A stretch of 64,000 nt of DNA from Streptomyces sp. BK340 (GTDB taxonomy: Bacteria; Actinomycetota; Actinomycetes; Streptomycetales; Streptomycetaceae). The notes below the pieces were generated by a model. It did no database searches and had not been told where the DNA came from. It was given only the letters and a program-made list of their open reading frames with translations. Position 1 is the first letter of the stretch. The number at the start of each line of letters is the position of its first letter. Shown here piece after piece: positions 8,125 through 16,855 of the stretch. The DNA is taken from contig NZ_VISR01000008.1 in NCBI RefSeq assembly GCF_007827595.1, positions 124,001 to 188,000 of the forward strand, in the 5' to 3' direction. Position numbers and translations under genes: made by a program.

Positions 8125-8874
8125 TCACGCCGCGTGCCCTCCGTCCACCGCGAACTCGGCCCCGGTGACGTACGCCGCTTCCGGTCCCGCCAAGAACGCC
8201 ACCATGGACGCCACTTCCTCCGCCGTCCCGAACCGCCCGAGCGCCGTCAGCGCCGCCTGCGCGGACGCGTACGGCCCGGACGCCGGGTTCATGTCCGTGT
8301 CCGTCGGCCCGGGGTGGACGATGTTCGCGGTGATGCCGCGTTCCCCCAGCTCCCGCGCGAGCGCCTTCGTCAGGCCCACCAGCGCCGCCTTGCTCGTCGC
8401 GTACAGCGTCCCGCCCGGTCCCGGCACCCGCTGCGTCATGCATGTACCGACCGTGACGATCCGGCCGCCGACCGGCATCCGCGCGGCCGCCGCCTGGGAG
8501 GCCAGGAACACTCCGCGCACGTTCACCGCGAGCACCAGGTCGACCTCCTCCAGCGTGAGCGTGTGCAGCGGGCCCAGCACCCCCACGCCCACGTTGTTCA
8601 CGAGCACGTCGAGCCCGCCGTACACCTCCGCCGTGCGCTCCACCGCGCCCGCCGCCTCGTCGGCGTCCGCCGAGTCGGCGCGCAGGGCCACCGCCCGGCG
8701 CCCCAGCGCCTCCACGGCCCGTACGACGTCCTCGGCCGCCTCCTTGCCGTTCACATAGGTCACCGCCACGTCCGCACCCGCGCGCGCGAGCCGCAGCGCG
8801 ACCGCCGCCCCGATGCCCCGGCTGCCGCCGGTCACCAGAGCCACCTTGCCGTTCAGAGTTCCGTGAGCTGTCAT
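8125..8874 (-). CDS. SDR family oxidoreductase
   Basis: 249 residues with the classical short-chain dehydrogenase layout: cofactor motif TGGSRGIG (about 15-22), NNVGVG after strand 4, and the YATSK catalytic pair. The usual catalytic Ser lies in a GTC tripeptide where relatives have GSC, so Thr probably replaces it. The end FAVDGGHAA is the standard family C-terminus. Ala and Arg follow the Gly-rich loop, which leans towards NADP(H). Substrate unknown; most similar in style to 3-oxoacyl-ACP reductase/glucose-dehydrogenase-like SDRs. The start at 8874 is the ATG that gives the usual N-terminus. It is a single gene, convergent with allantoicase. Confidence 0.88.
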   Translation of the reverse strand: MTAHGTLNGKVALVTGGSRGIGAAVALRLARAGADVAVTYVNGKEAAEDVVRAVEALGRRAVALRADSADADEAAGAVERTAEVYGGLDVLVNNVGVGVLGPLHTLTLEEVDLVLAVNVRGVFLASQAAAARMPVGGRIVTVGTCMTQRVPGPGGTLYATSKAALVGLTKALARELGERGITANIVHPGPTDTDMNPASGPYASAQAALTALGRFGTAEEVASMVAFLAGPEAAYVTGAEFAVDGGHAA

Positions 8875-8976
8875 GCCTCCATCCCAGCGGCCGCCAGGGC
8901 CGTCCGCTGGCGGCGAACGGACAGCGAATCCGGCCACCGCCGGAACTCTTCGCTCCATGTCCCGCGTTGTCCCCCC

Positions 8977-9804
8977 GTGACCCTTCAGCAAGAGATCGTC
9001 GGCAACGCCATGCAGATGGCGGTCGTCAACCTGCACCCCGGCCAGACCGTGTACTGCGAGGCGGGGAAGTTCCTGTTCAAGACGACGAACGTGACCATGG
9101 AGACCCGCCTGTCCAGCCCGTCGGCGGGCGGCAACGGCAACGGCAACGGCGGTCAGCAGAGCGGCTCGGGCGGCATGGGCGGCATGCTGCGCCAGGCCAT
9201 GGGCACCGCCATGCAGGTCGGCCAGCGCATGCTGGCCGGGGAGTCGCTGGCGTTCCAGTACTTCACCGCCCAGGGCGGCGAGGGCACGGTCGGCTTCGCG
9301 GGCGTGCTGCCCGGCGAGATGCGCGCCCTGGAGCTGGACGGCGCGCGCGCGTGGTTCGCCGAGAAGGACGCCTTCGTGGCCGCCGAGTCCACCGTCCAGT
9401 TCGGCATCGCCTTCCAGGGCGGCCGTACGGGCATGAGCGGCGGCGAGGGCTTCGTCCTGGAGAAGTTCACCGGGCACGGCACGGTGATCATCGCGGGCGC
9501 GGGCAACTTCATCGACCTGAACCCGGCGGACTTCGGCGGCCGGATCGAGGTGGACACCGGCTGTGTGGTCGCCTTCGAGGAGGGCATCCAGTACGGCGTC
9601 CAGCGCGTCGGCGGCCTCAACCGCCAGGGCATCATGAACGCCGTCTTCGGCGGCGAGGGCCTGTCCCTGGCCACGCTGGAGGGCAACGGCAGGGTGATCC
9701 TGCAGTCCCTCACCATCGAGAGCCTCGCCAACGCCCTGAAGAAGGCCCAGGGCGGCGACAAGCAGGGCCCGACCGGCGGACTGTTCTCGACGAACGCGGG
9801 CTGA
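8977..9804 (+). CDS. AIM24 family protein
   Basis: 275 residues starting at GTG 8977 (MTLQQEIVGNAMQMAVVNL). The beta-rich AIM24/TRAP-like fold is recognisable from QTVYCEAGKFLFKT, GFAGVLPGEMRALEL, GTVIIAGAGNFIDLNP and VAFEEGIQYGV. A Gly/Asn/Gln-rich loop (about residues 50-65) interrupts the first half. AIM24 proteins resemble the trp RNA-binding attenuation protein fold and form cyclic oligomers; the bacterial role is not established. No operon partner is evident. Confidence 0.8.
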   Translation: MTLQQEIVGNAMQMAVVNLHPGQTVYCEAGKFLFKTTNVTMETRLSSPSAGGNGNGNGGQQSGSGGMGGMLRQAMGTAMQVGQRMLAGESLAFQYFTAQGGEGTVGFAGVLPGEMRALELDGARAWFAEKDAFVAAESTVQFGIAFQGGRTGMSGGEGFVLEKFTGHGTVIIAGAGNFIDLNPADFGGRIEVDTGCVVAFEEGIQYGVQRVGGLNRQGIMNAVFGGEGLSLATLEGNGRVILQSLTIESLANALKKAQGGDKQGPTGGLFSTNAG

Positions 9805-9878
9805 GCCGATGAGTTGCGGGTGTGTGCGGGGTCTGAAGTGAGGACAGCAGATCCCGCACCCGGAAGAAGGCACCCGCC

Positions 9879-10511
9879 ATGGGCAAGCTCGTCTCCACCG
9901 TCTTCGTCACGCTCGACGGTGTCCACCAGGCGCCCGGCGGCCCCCAGGAGGACCCCAGCGGCGGCTTCGACCAGGGCGGCTGGAGCTTTCCGTACGGCGA
10001 CGACGACTTCGGCGGGTTCGTCACCGAGGTCTTCGACCGCGTGGGCGGCTTCCTGCTCGGCCGCCGTACGTACGACATCTTCGCCTCCTACTGGCCGAAG
10101 ACGACCGACCCGGCCGACCCGATCGCCACGAAGCTGAACGCCCTGCCGAAGTACGTCGTCTCGTCCACGCTGACGGCGCCGGATTGGTCCGGCACCACCG
10201 TGGTCGGCGGCGACCTCGCCAAGGAGGTCGCGGCCCTCAAGGAGCGCACGGACGGCGAACTGCAGATCCACGGCAGCAGCGCCCTGGTCCGCTCCCTGCT
10301 GGACCTGCGGCTCGTCGACACCCTGCACGTGCTGACCTTCCCGGTCGTCCTCGGCGCCGGCCGCCGCCTGTTCACGGAGGGCGCGGTCCCCACCCGCTTC
10401 CGGCACACCGGCGGCCGCGTCACCGGCAAGGGCGTGTCCATCCAGTCGTACGACCTGCTGGGCGCCCCGGAGTACGGCTCCTACGCCCTCCCCGAAGACA
10501 CCCGGGCCTGA
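9879..10511 (+). CDS. Dihydrofolate reductase family (RibD C-terminal domain) protein
   Basis: 210 residues: GKLVSTVFVTLDGVHQAPGG at the N-terminus, GGFLLGRRTYDIFASYWP near 60-75, and the C-terminal ELQIHGSSALVRSLLDLRLVDTLHVL block typical of the RibD_C/YyaP-like dihydrofolate-reductase-fold reductases. These bind NADPH or, in actinobacteria, sometimes F420. It lacks the deaminase half of RibD, so it is not a riboflavin pathway enzyme on its own. ATG 9879 follows an AGAAGG-type ribosome site. Physiological substrate unknown. Confidence 0.82.
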   Translation: MGKLVSTVFVTLDGVHQAPGGPQEDPSGGFDQGGWSFPYGDDDFGGFVTEVFDRVGGFLLGRRTYDIFASYWPKTTDPADPIATKLNALPKYVVSSTLTAPDWSGTTVVGGDLAKEVAALKERTDGELQIHGSSALVRSLLDLRLVDTLHVLTFPVVLGAGRRLFTEGAVPTRFRHTGGRVTGKGVSIQSYDLLGAPEYGSYALPEDTRA

Positions 10512-10643
10512 GGCCAGGGCCCGCTCGAGGACCGTCACCGCCGCCCGGCGCCGGCCCCTGTGGGGACCGAGTGGGGGTGGCGGTCGGCAGGTTAACTTCC
10601 CGAAAACTCATCGGACTTGACGGGAAAATCTTCAACTTTGTCG

Positions 10644-10674
10644 TTGACATGCCAACGTCTACGCGCGTCATCAT
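10644..10674 (+). promoter_or_regulatory. Promoter of the secreted RNase gene (near-leaderless)
   Basis: A consensus -35 TTGACA (10644-10649) is followed after 18-19 bp by TCATCAT (10668-10674). Initiation about 7 bp downstream would fall on or next to the ATG at 10681, giving a leaderless or almost leaderless mRNA. Upstream an inverted repeat TTCCCG...CGGGAA (around 10597-10626) could be an activator site. Confidence 0.5.
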
Positions 10675-10680
10675 GGAGCC

Positions 10681-11073
10681 ATGAGATTCCCCCCACGCGC
10701 AACACGCATCGGCGCTGCAGCCGCCCTCCTGTCCGCCCTTCTCGTGGGCGGCACCGTCTCCGCCACCACGGCGGACGCCGCTGCCTCCGTCGGCAGCATC
10801 TGCTACAGCGACCTGCCGTCGCAGGCGTACGACACCCTGGACCTCATCGACCAGGGCGGTCCCTTCCCGTACTCGCAGGACGGCGTCGTCTTCTCGAACC
10901 GTGAAGGCGTCCTGCCCAAGCACTCGTCCGGCTACTACCACGAGTACACGGTGAAGACCCCCGGCTCCTCCACCCGCGGTGCCCGGCGCATCGTGACCGG
11001 CAAGGCGGACCAGGAGGACTACTACACCTCGGACCACTACGCCACGTTCGACCTGATCGACTTCGGCTGCTGA
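10681..11073 (+). CDS. Secreted guanyl-specific ribonuclease (RNase Sa type)
   Basis: 130 residues: a 34-residue signal peptide (Arg-rich start, hydrophobic core, A-x-A end at TADAAA) and a 96-residue mature enzyme very like Streptomyces aureofaciens RNase Sa. Aligning to RNase Sa with an offset of 34, the guanine-binding N73-R74-E75, the general base E88, R99 and R103, and the general acid H119 are all present. So are the two cysteines C41 and C130 that form the single disulfide. It cleaves RNA 3' of guanosine by a 2',3'-cyclic phosphate route outside the cell. No barstar-type inhibitor gene is adjacent. Confidence 0.95.
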   Translation: MRFPPRATRIGAAAALLSALLVGGTVSATTADAAASVGSICYSDLPSQAYDTLDLIDQGGPFPYSQDGVVFSNREGVLPKHSSGYYHEYTVKTPGSSTRGARRIVTGKADQEDYYTSDHYATFDLIDFGC

Positions 11074-11128
11074 GCCGAACCGTCCGATCCCGGGGAACGG
11101 TGCGCCCGGCCGGCGGTCCGGTCCGTGC

Positions 11129-11329
11129 TCAGCCGGACCTCCGGCCGTCCGCGACGGCGAACAGCGCGAACGCGAGCAGCAGGAGCGCCACGCTCGCGTA
11201 GACCCCGTAGCCGTCGAGGAAGCCGATCCGCTGCACGAGACCCACGTGCCAGTCGGTGAACTCGTGCACCAGGCCCATGACGCCCTGTGCCAGGGCGATG
11301 AATCCGAGAAATTCCAGCACCTGTCTCAT
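11129..11329 (-). CDS. Small membrane protein
   Basis: 66 residues if the ATG at 11329 is used (MRQVLEFLGFIALAQGVMGL). It has two hydrophobic segments, about 5-22 and 42-60, joined by an aromatic, charged loop, and a basic tail (ADGRRSG). The frame extends further upstream but that part lacks coding character. It is convergent with the RNase gene and divergent from the histidine kinase. Not homologous to barstar, so it is unlikely to be an RNase inhibitor. No function recognised. Confidence 0.6.
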   Translation of the reverse strand: MRQVLEFLGFIALAQGVMGLVHEFTDWHVGLVQRIGFLDGYGVYASVALLLLAFALFAVADGRRSG

Positions 11330-11508
11330 GGCATGACTCTCGCCCCGCGGTTTCCCCCCACGCATCGGCCGCGGGGCGAGGCATGTGTGCCGGAGGAACG
11401 ACGTCCTGCCCGGGCGGCACCACCCAAAGTCCACGCCGGTGCGACTTTGGTCGGCGATCCGCGGCACGGGGCAGTCGGCCGAGCCGATCCTGCGTAGATT
11501 TGCCGACC

Positions 11509-12771
11509 GTGAGCGAAGACGAACCGGCGCGCGCGCCCCAGGAGTTCGCGGGCCGCCGGTGGCTGTTCCCGTCCGCCCTGATGCACGAACTGGACCCGGA
11601 CGCCGGGGCCCCGGGCCGACGGCCGCGGCGCACCGCGCGCGACTGGGTCGTCGACTTCTCGTGTTTCCTGCTGGCCGTCGTCCTCGGCCTGGCGACCGCG
11701 CAGTCCCTGCCCCAGGAATCCGGGCTGCCGCACTCCCTCGCCGTGCTCGACCAGGTGCTGGGCGCTCTCGCCTGCGGGGCGCTCTGGCTGCGCCGCCGGT
11801 GGCCGGTCGGGCTCGCGGCCGCGATGATCCCGGTCGGATTCCTGTCCAACACCGCGGGCGGCGCCGGGATGGTCGTCATCTTCACCCTCGCGGTGCACCG
11901 GCCCTTCCGCCATGTCGCCTGGATCGGCGGTATCGAACTCGCCCTGCTCCCGCTCTTCTACTGGCTGCGCCCCGACCCCGAACTGCCCTACGCCGCCGTC
12001 GTCGCGTTCACCGTGCTGCTCACCGTCTCCCTCATCGGCTGGGGCAAGTTCGTCCGCTCCAAGCGGCAGCTCATGCTGAGCCTGCGCGACCGGGCCCGGC
12101 GCGCGGAGACCGAGGCGCGGCTGCGCGCCGAGCAGGCGCAGCGGCTGGCCCGCGAGGCCATCGCGCGCGAGATGCACGACGTGCTGGCGCACCGGCTCAC
12201 CCTGCTCAGCGTGCATGCCGGAGCCCTGGAGTTCCGGCCGGACGCGCCCCGGGACGAGATAGCGCGGGCGGCCGGGGTCATCCGGGAGAGCGCCCACGAG
12301 GCGTTGCAGGACCTCCGGGAGATCATCGGCGTGCTACGGGCGGGGGAGTCCGACGACGCGGCCGGGAGCCGCCCGCAGCCGACGCTGGCCGCGCTGGACG
12401 CCCTGGTCGCCGAGTGTCGTGAGGCGGGCATGAAGGTCACCCTGGAGAGTTGCGTCACCGATCCGGCCGCCGTCCCCGCCTCGGTCGGCCGCACCGCCTA
12501 CCGCATCGCCCAGGAGGCCCTCACCAACGCCCGCAAGCACGCCCCCGGCACCGACGTCACCGTCCAGGTCACCGGCGGCCCCGGGGCCGGCCTGACGGTC
12601 ACGGTGCGCAACCCCGCCCCCGCATCCGACGTCCCGCCGGTCCCCGGCTCCGGACAGGGCCTCATCGGCCTGACCGAACGCGCCACGCTGACCGGCGGCA
12701 GCCTGGAGCACGGGGCGACGGCGGACGGGGGCTTCGAGGTGCGCGGGTGGCTGCCGTGCGGCGGGGACTGA
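11509..12771 (+). CDS. Two-component sensor histidine kinase (NarL-partner type)
   Basis: 420 residues from GTG 11509. The N-terminal half carries about five membrane spans (roughly 46-66, 82-95, 102-125, 138-152, 160-180) with little extracytoplasmic sequence. A linker coiled coil follows (185-218), then the HisKA_3 dimerisation helix with phospho-acceptor H223 in REMHDVLAHRL, then an HATPase_c domain (AQEALTNARKHA, GQGLIGLTERA). The short-loop sensor type senses within the membrane. The partner regulator begins 70 bp downstream and a P450 follows, so the pair may control that gene. Signal unknown. Confidence 0.9.
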   Translation: MSEDEPARAPQEFAGRRWLFPSALMHELDPDAGAPGRRPRRTARDWVVDFSCFLLAVVLGLATAQSLPQESGLPHSLAVLDQVLGALACGALWLRRRWPVGLAAAMIPVGFLSNTAGGAGMVVIFTLAVHRPFRHVAWIGGIELALLPLFYWLRPDPELPYAAVVAFTVLLTVSLIGWGKFVRSKRQLMLSLRDRARRAETEARLRAEQAQRLAREAIAREMHDVLAHRLTLLSVHAGALEFRPDAPRDEIARAAGVIRESAHEALQDLREIIGVLRAGESDDAAGSRPQPTLAALDALVAECREAGMKVTLESCVTDPAAVPASVGRTAYRIAQEALTNARKHAPGTDVTVQVTGGPGAGLTVTVRNPAPASDVPPVPGSGQGLIGLTERATLTGGSLEHGATADGGFEVRGWLPCGGD

Positions 12772-12841
12772 GCCGCGGCGGGCGGCCGCCGTTGGCCGGG
12801 ACCTGCCCATCACCGCGCGTTCCCGTGATTACGTGACCCCC

Positions 12842-13519
12842 ATGAGTGCGACTCCGATCAGACTCCTCCTCGTCGACGACGACCCCTTGGTGCGCGCCGG
12901 ACTCGCGCTGATGATGGGCGGGTCCGGGGACATCGAGATCGTCGGGGAGGCCGCCGACGGCGACCAGGTCGAGGACGCGGTCCGGCGGACCCGGCCGGAC
13001 GTCGTGCTCATGGACATCCGGATGCCGTCGGTGGACGGGCTCACGGCCACCCGGAGTCTGCGGGAGCGGGCGGACGCACCCGAGGTCGTGGTGCTCACCA
13101 CCTTCCACGCCGACGAGCAGGTGCTGCACGCCCTGCGCGCGGGCGCCGCCGGGTTCGTGCTCAAGGACACCCCGCCCGCCGAGATCGTCGACGCGGTGCG
13201 CCGGGTCGCGGCCGGGGAGCCGGTGCTGTCGCCCGCCGTCACCCGCCAGTTGATGCGGCACGCGGCCGGCACCGCAGCGGACTCCCGGCAGGAGCGCGCG
13301 CGGGAGCGGCTCGCCGCGCTGGGCGACCGCGAGCGGGAGGTCGCCGTCGCCGTCGGCCGGGGCCTGGCCAACGCCCAGATCGCCGCCGCACTGTTCATGA
13401 GCGTGGCCACCGTGAAGACCCACGTCTCGCGCATCCTGGCCAAGCTCGGCCTCAACAACCGGGTCCAGATCGCCCTGCTGGCCTACGACGCGGGACTTCT
13501 CGACGAGGACGGGCACTAA
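12842..13519 (+). CDS. NarL/FixJ-family response regulator
   Basis: 225 residues from ATG 12842 (a GTG three codons earlier is also in frame). The receiver domain shows the acidic pocket VDDD (11-14), phospho-acceptor D58 in VVLMDIRMP, and the conserved Thr and Lys in LTTF and LKD. The C-terminal LuxR-type helix-turn-helix reads GDREREVAVAVGRGLANAQI through ATVKTHVSRIL. It forms a two-component system with the kinase directly upstream. Confidence 0.92.
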   Translation: MSATPIRLLLVDDDPLVRAGLALMMGGSGDIEIVGEAADGDQVEDAVRRTRPDVVLMDIRMPSVDGLTATRSLRERADAPEVVVLTTFHADEQVLHALRAGAAGFVLKDTPPAEIVDAVRRVAAGEPVLSPAVTRQLMRHAAGTAADSRQERARERLAALGDREREVAVAVGRGLANAQIAAALFMSVATVKTHVSRILAKLGLNNRVQIALLAYDAGLLDEDGH

Positions 13520-13591
13520 GCAGGCACCCCGCGCGTTGTCCGTGCACCGGGAGGTGCCCGGGAGGCCTCGGGGGAGTCCGGAAGGGGAGCG

Positions 13592-14782
13592 ATGGACAGG
13601 CAACACGTGGTCGATCTGGGGGAGTTCGGGGACGCCTTCCGCCAGGATCCGCACCCGGTGTACGCGCGCCTGCGTGAGCAGGGCCCCGTGCACCGCGTCC
13701 GGCTGCCGGGCGCGGACGAGGGGTACGAGGCCTGGCTGGTGGTGGGGTACGAAGAGGCGCGGGCGGCGCTCGCCGACTCCCGGCTGGCCAAGGACGGCTC
13801 CAAGATCGGCACGACCTTCCTGGACGAGGACATGGTCGGCAAGCACCTGCTGGCCACCGACCCGCCTCAGCACACCCGCCTGCGCGGCCTGGTCACCCGC
13901 GCGTTCACGATGCGCCGGGTGGAGCGGCTGCGCCCGCGGATCCAGCAGATCACCGACGACCTGCTGGACGAGATGATTCCGCGCGGCCACGCCGACCTCA
14001 TCGACGCGCTCGCCTTCCCGCTGCCCATCACCGTCATCTGCGAACTCCTCGGCGTCCCGGACATGGACCGCGCGCAGTTCCGGAAGATGTCCACCGAGGT
14101 GGTCGCGCCGACCAACGGGGACACGGAGTACGAGGCGATGATCCGTCTCGGCGAGTACCTGACCGAGCTGATCGAGGACAAGCGGTCCGCCGGACCCACC
14201 GACGACCTGCTCAGCGACCTGATCCGCACCACCGCCGAGGACGGCGACCGGCTCTCCCCGCGGGAACTGCGCGGCATGGCCTTCCTGCTGCTCATCGCAG
14301 GCCACGAGACCACCGTCAACCTGATCGGCAACGGCGTCCTCGCCCTTCTCACCCACCCCGACCAACTCGCCGCCCTGCGCGCCGACATGAGCCTCCTGGA
14401 CGGCGCCGTCGAGGAGATGCTGCGCTACGAGGGCCCGGTGCAGAGCGCCACGTTCCGGTACGCCGCCGAGCGCCTGGAGATCGCCGGCACGACGATCGAG
14501 CAGGGCGATCACGTGATAGTCGGGCTCACCGCCGCCCAGCGTGACGGCGACCGCTACAGCGACCCGCAGCGCTTCGACATCCGCCGCGACACCCGCGGTC
14601 ACCTCGCCTTCGGCCACGGCATCCACTACTGCCTGGGCGCGCCTCTGGCCCGTCTGGAGGGCCGCACCGCCGTCGGAACCCTCCTGGAGCGCGCCCCCGG
14701 ACTCGTGCTCGACGGCTCTCCCGGAGAGTGGCTGCCGGGCCTGCTGATGAGAGGGATGCGCACGCTGCCGGTGCGCTGGTGA
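13592..14782 (+). CDS. Cytochrome P450 (CYP107-like)
   Basis: 396 residues, soluble bacterial class. The I-helix oxygen-binding motif is AGHETT (about 234-239), the K-helix ExxR lies in VEEMLRYEGP, and the heme loop FGHGIHYCLG places the thiolate ligand at C347. Overall style (FPLPITVICELLGVP, LATDPPQHTRLRGLV) fits the CYP107 group, whose members hydroxylate polyketides, steroids or fatty acids. ATG 13592 has a GGAAGGGGAG ribosome site. No ferredoxin gene is adjacent, so electrons must come from elsewhere. Substrate unknown. Confidence 0.9.
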   Translation: MDRQHVVDLGEFGDAFRQDPHPVYARLREQGPVHRVRLPGADEGYEAWLVVGYEEARAALADSRLAKDGSKIGTTFLDEDMVGKHLLATDPPQHTRLRGLVTRAFTMRRVERLRPRIQQITDDLLDEMIPRGHADLIDALAFPLPITVICELLGVPDMDRAQFRKMSTEVVAPTNGDTEYEAMIRLGEYLTELIEDKRSAGPTDDLLSDLIRTTAEDGDRLSPRELRGMAFLLLIAGHETTVNLIGNGVLALLTHPDQLAALRADMSLLDGAVEEMLRYEGPVQSATFRYAAERLEIAGTTIEQGDHVIVGLTAAQRDGDRYSDPQRFDIRRDTRGHLAFGHGIHYCLGAPLARLEGRTAVGTLLERAPGLVLDGSPGEWLPGLLMRGMRTLPVRW

Positions 14783-14793
14783 GCGCAGCGGCT

Positions 14794-15816
14794 TCAGCCG
14801 TACGACGGCTGCGCCCGGTCCTGGATCTCCGTCAGGCGCACCGGGCGGCGCTCCCGCCGGGACACCTCGCAGGCCTCGGCGATCCGCAGTGCCTGCAGGG
14901 CCTCGCGGCCGTCGCACGGGTTGGGCCGCTGACCGTGCAGCAGATCGACGAAGGCGCACAGCTCGGCCTCGTAGGCGGGACCGAACCGCTCCAGGAAGCC
15001 GGCCCACGGCTTGTCCGCGGGCGGCGGCCCGGTCGGCTCGGTGGACGCGACCGGCGTGCGGTCGTCCAGGCCCACCACGACCGTGTCCCGTTCCCCGGCC
15101 AGCTCCATGCGGACGTCGTAGCCGGCGCCGTTGAGCCGGGTCGCCGTCGCCGTCGCCAGTGTGCCGTCGTCCAGCGTGAGCAGGGCCGCCCCGGTGTCGA
15201 CGTCACCGGCCTCGCGGAACATCGCGGGGCCCGAGTCCGACCCCGTCGCGTACACGTCCACGACCTCACGGCCCGTCACCCAGCGCAGTACGTCGAAGTC
15301 GTGGATCAGCGTGTCCCGGAACAGCCCGCCCGACAGCGGCAGCCACTCCGGCGGGGGAGGGGACTGGTCGGAGGTCATCGCCCGTACGGTGTGCAGCCGT
15401 CCGAGCCGTCCCGAGCGCACCGCCTCCCGGGCGCCCGCGTACCCCGCGTCGAAGCGTCGCTGGAAGCCCATCTGCAGCACCGTGCCGGCCGTCTCGACCT
15501 CGGCGAGCGCGGCCAGCGTGCCCGGCAGGTCCAGGGCGATCGGTTTCTCGCAGAAGACCGGCAGGCCCGAGCGGGCTGCCCGACCGATCAGTTCGGCGTG
15601 CGCGGCCGTGGCTGTGGTGATCACCACCGCGTCCACGCCCCACCTGAAGATCTCGTCCACCCCCGGCGCCGCCGTCTCGCCCAGGCGCTGCGCCAGCCCC
15701 TGTGCCCGCGCCGGGTCCGCGTCCGTCAGGATCAGCGATCCGACCTCACGGTGGCGGCTCAGCGTGTTCGCATGAATGGTGCCGATGCGGCCCGTACCGA
15801 TGACCCCGATGCGCAT
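14794..15816 (-). CDS. Gfo/Idh/MocA-family oxidoreductase (inositol dehydrogenase-like)
   Basis: 340 residues from ATG 15816 (MRIGVIGTGRIG is the Rossmann motif at the very N-terminus). The motif CEKPIALDL around residue 92 holds the catalytic Lys. Further blocks MGFQRRFDAGYAGA and DTLIHDFDVLRWVTG (with His-Asp) match myo-inositol 2-dehydrogenase-like members. It is divergent from the GntR gene and next to a sugar ABC operon, so it likely oxidises the imported polyol or sugar. The shared gap contains a candidate GntR operator. Confidence 0.88.
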   Translation of the reverse strand: MRIGVIGTGRIGTIHANTLSRHREVGSLILTDADPARAQGLAQRLGETAAPGVDEIFRWGVDAVVITTATAAHAELIGRAARSGLPVFCEKPIALDLPGTLAALAEVETAGTVLQMGFQRRFDAGYAGAREAVRSGRLGRLHTVRAMTSDQSPPPPEWLPLSGGLFRDTLIHDFDVLRWVTGREVVDVYATGSDSGPAMFREAGDVDTGAALLTLDDGTLATATATRLNGAGYDVRMELAGERDTVVVGLDDRTPVASTEPTGPPPADKPWAGFLERFGPAYEAELCAFVDLLHGQRPNPCDGREALQALRIAEACEVSRRERRPVRLTEIQDRAQPSYG

Positions 15817-15858
15817 GGAAACAAAGTGAGGGCGGACCCCGTACGCTGTCAATGCTAA

Positions 15859-15868
15859 TGTCCGAACA
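15859..15868. promoter_or_regulatory. Candidate GntR operator in the Gfo/Idh-gntR gap
   Basis: TGTCCGAACA, one mismatch from the perfect palindrome TGTCCGGACA found at 16717-16726. A second half-site, GGACA, follows 8 bp after the TGTCC arm. It could control both divergent genes. Confidence 0.45.
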
Positions 15869-15927
15869 ACTGGACAATCTGTCTACACAACTTCCCGTCA
15901 ACCGGGCACGGGACTACGCTCGGGCCC

Positions 15928-16692
15928 GTGCCGAAACCAGATGTTGACCCCACCGTGTCACTCGACCTCCGCGTGGACCGTAGTTCGCCGGTGCCGTTGT
16001 ACTTCCAGCTCTCCCAGCAGCTGGAGGCCGCCATCGAGCAGGGCGACCTCACGCCCGGCAGTCTCCTGGGCAACGAGATCGAGCTGGCCGCCCGGCTCGG
16101 CCTGTCCCGGCCCACCGTCCGCCAGGCCATCCAGTCCCTCGTGGACAAGGGCCTGCTGGTCCGCCGCCGGGGTGTGGGCACTCAGGTCGTGCACAGCCAG
16201 GTCAAGCGCCCCCTGGAACTGAGCAGCCTCTACGACGATCTGGAGGCGGCCGGCCAGCGGCCCGCGACCAAGGTTCTGGTCAACGCCGTCGTCCCCGCCT
16301 CCGCCGAGGTCGCGGCCGCGCTCGCCGTCGCCGAGGGAAGTGACGTCCATCGCATCGAACGCCTGCGCCTCGCCCACGGCGAACCGATGGCCTACCTGAT
16401 CAACTTCCTGCCGCCCGGCCTGCTCGACCTGGACACCGGCCAGCTGGAGGCCACCGGCCTGTACCGGCTGATGCGCTCCGCCGGGATCACCCTGCACAGC
16501 GCCCGCCAGTCCATCGGCGCCCGCGGCGCCACGGCCGCCGAGGCCGAGCGGCTCGTCGAGGCGGAGGGTGCCCCGCTGCTCACCATGCAGCGCACCACGT
16601 TCGACGACACCGGCCGGGCGGTCGAGTTCGGCGACCACACCTACCGCCCCACCCGGTACTCCTTCGAGTTCCAGCTGCTCGTGCGCCCCTGA
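15928..16692 (+). CDS. GntR-family (HutC/UTRA) transcriptional regulator
   Basis: 254 residues. An N-terminal winged helix (about 18-85: PLYFQLSQQLEAAIEQGDL, LSRPTVRQAIQSLVDKGLLVRR) is followed by a UTRA effector domain (about 105-250) ending in RPTRYSFEFQLLVRP, as in HutC-subfamily regulators that bind sugar phosphates or related small molecules. It lies between the dehydrogenase and the ABC operon. The palindromes on both sides of the gene suggest autoregulation and repression of the transporter. Confidence 0.9.
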   Translation: MPKPDVDPTVSLDLRVDRSSPVPLYFQLSQQLEAAIEQGDLTPGSLLGNEIELAARLGLSRPTVRQAIQSLVDKGLLVRRRGVGTQVVHSQVKRPLELSSLYDDLEAAGQRPATKVLVNAVVPASAEVAAALAVAEGSDVHRIERLRLAHGEPMAYLINFLPPGLLDLDTGQLEATGLYRLMRSAGITLHSARQSIGARGATAAEAERLVEAEGAPLLTMQRTTFDDTGRAVEFGDHTYRPTRYSFEFQLLVRP

Positions 16693-16716
16693 AAGCCGGA
16701 CGGCCGTTCGTCCCGA

Positions 16717-16726
16717 TGTCCGGACA
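16717..16726. promoter_or_regulatory. Candidate GntR operator upstream of the sugar ABC operon
   Basis: A perfect 10-bp palindrome TGTCCGGACA, 25 bp after the gntR stop and 130 bp before the lipoprotein start. It matches the site at 15859-15868 in nine of ten positions. Confidence 0.5.
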
Positions 16727-16855
16727 ATGCGAAGGGGCGGCGCTCCCCGGTCGCATGAGCAGTGTTCCCCGTGTCCGATACTGGAGTGTTTGGGGCCGCT
16801 GAGGGATCACCGGCCCCTTGCACACGTACGGACACGGCAAGAAGGGCACGGCCTC

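Noticed and set aside
8125..9873. Apparent fusion of an SDR with a long N-terminal domain
   Set aside because: The extra part is antisense of the AIM24 gene. The standard SDR N-terminus starts at ATG 8874.
11129..11329. Barstar-like inhibitor next to the RNase
   Set aside because: The product is a two-span hydrophobic protein with no barstar features.
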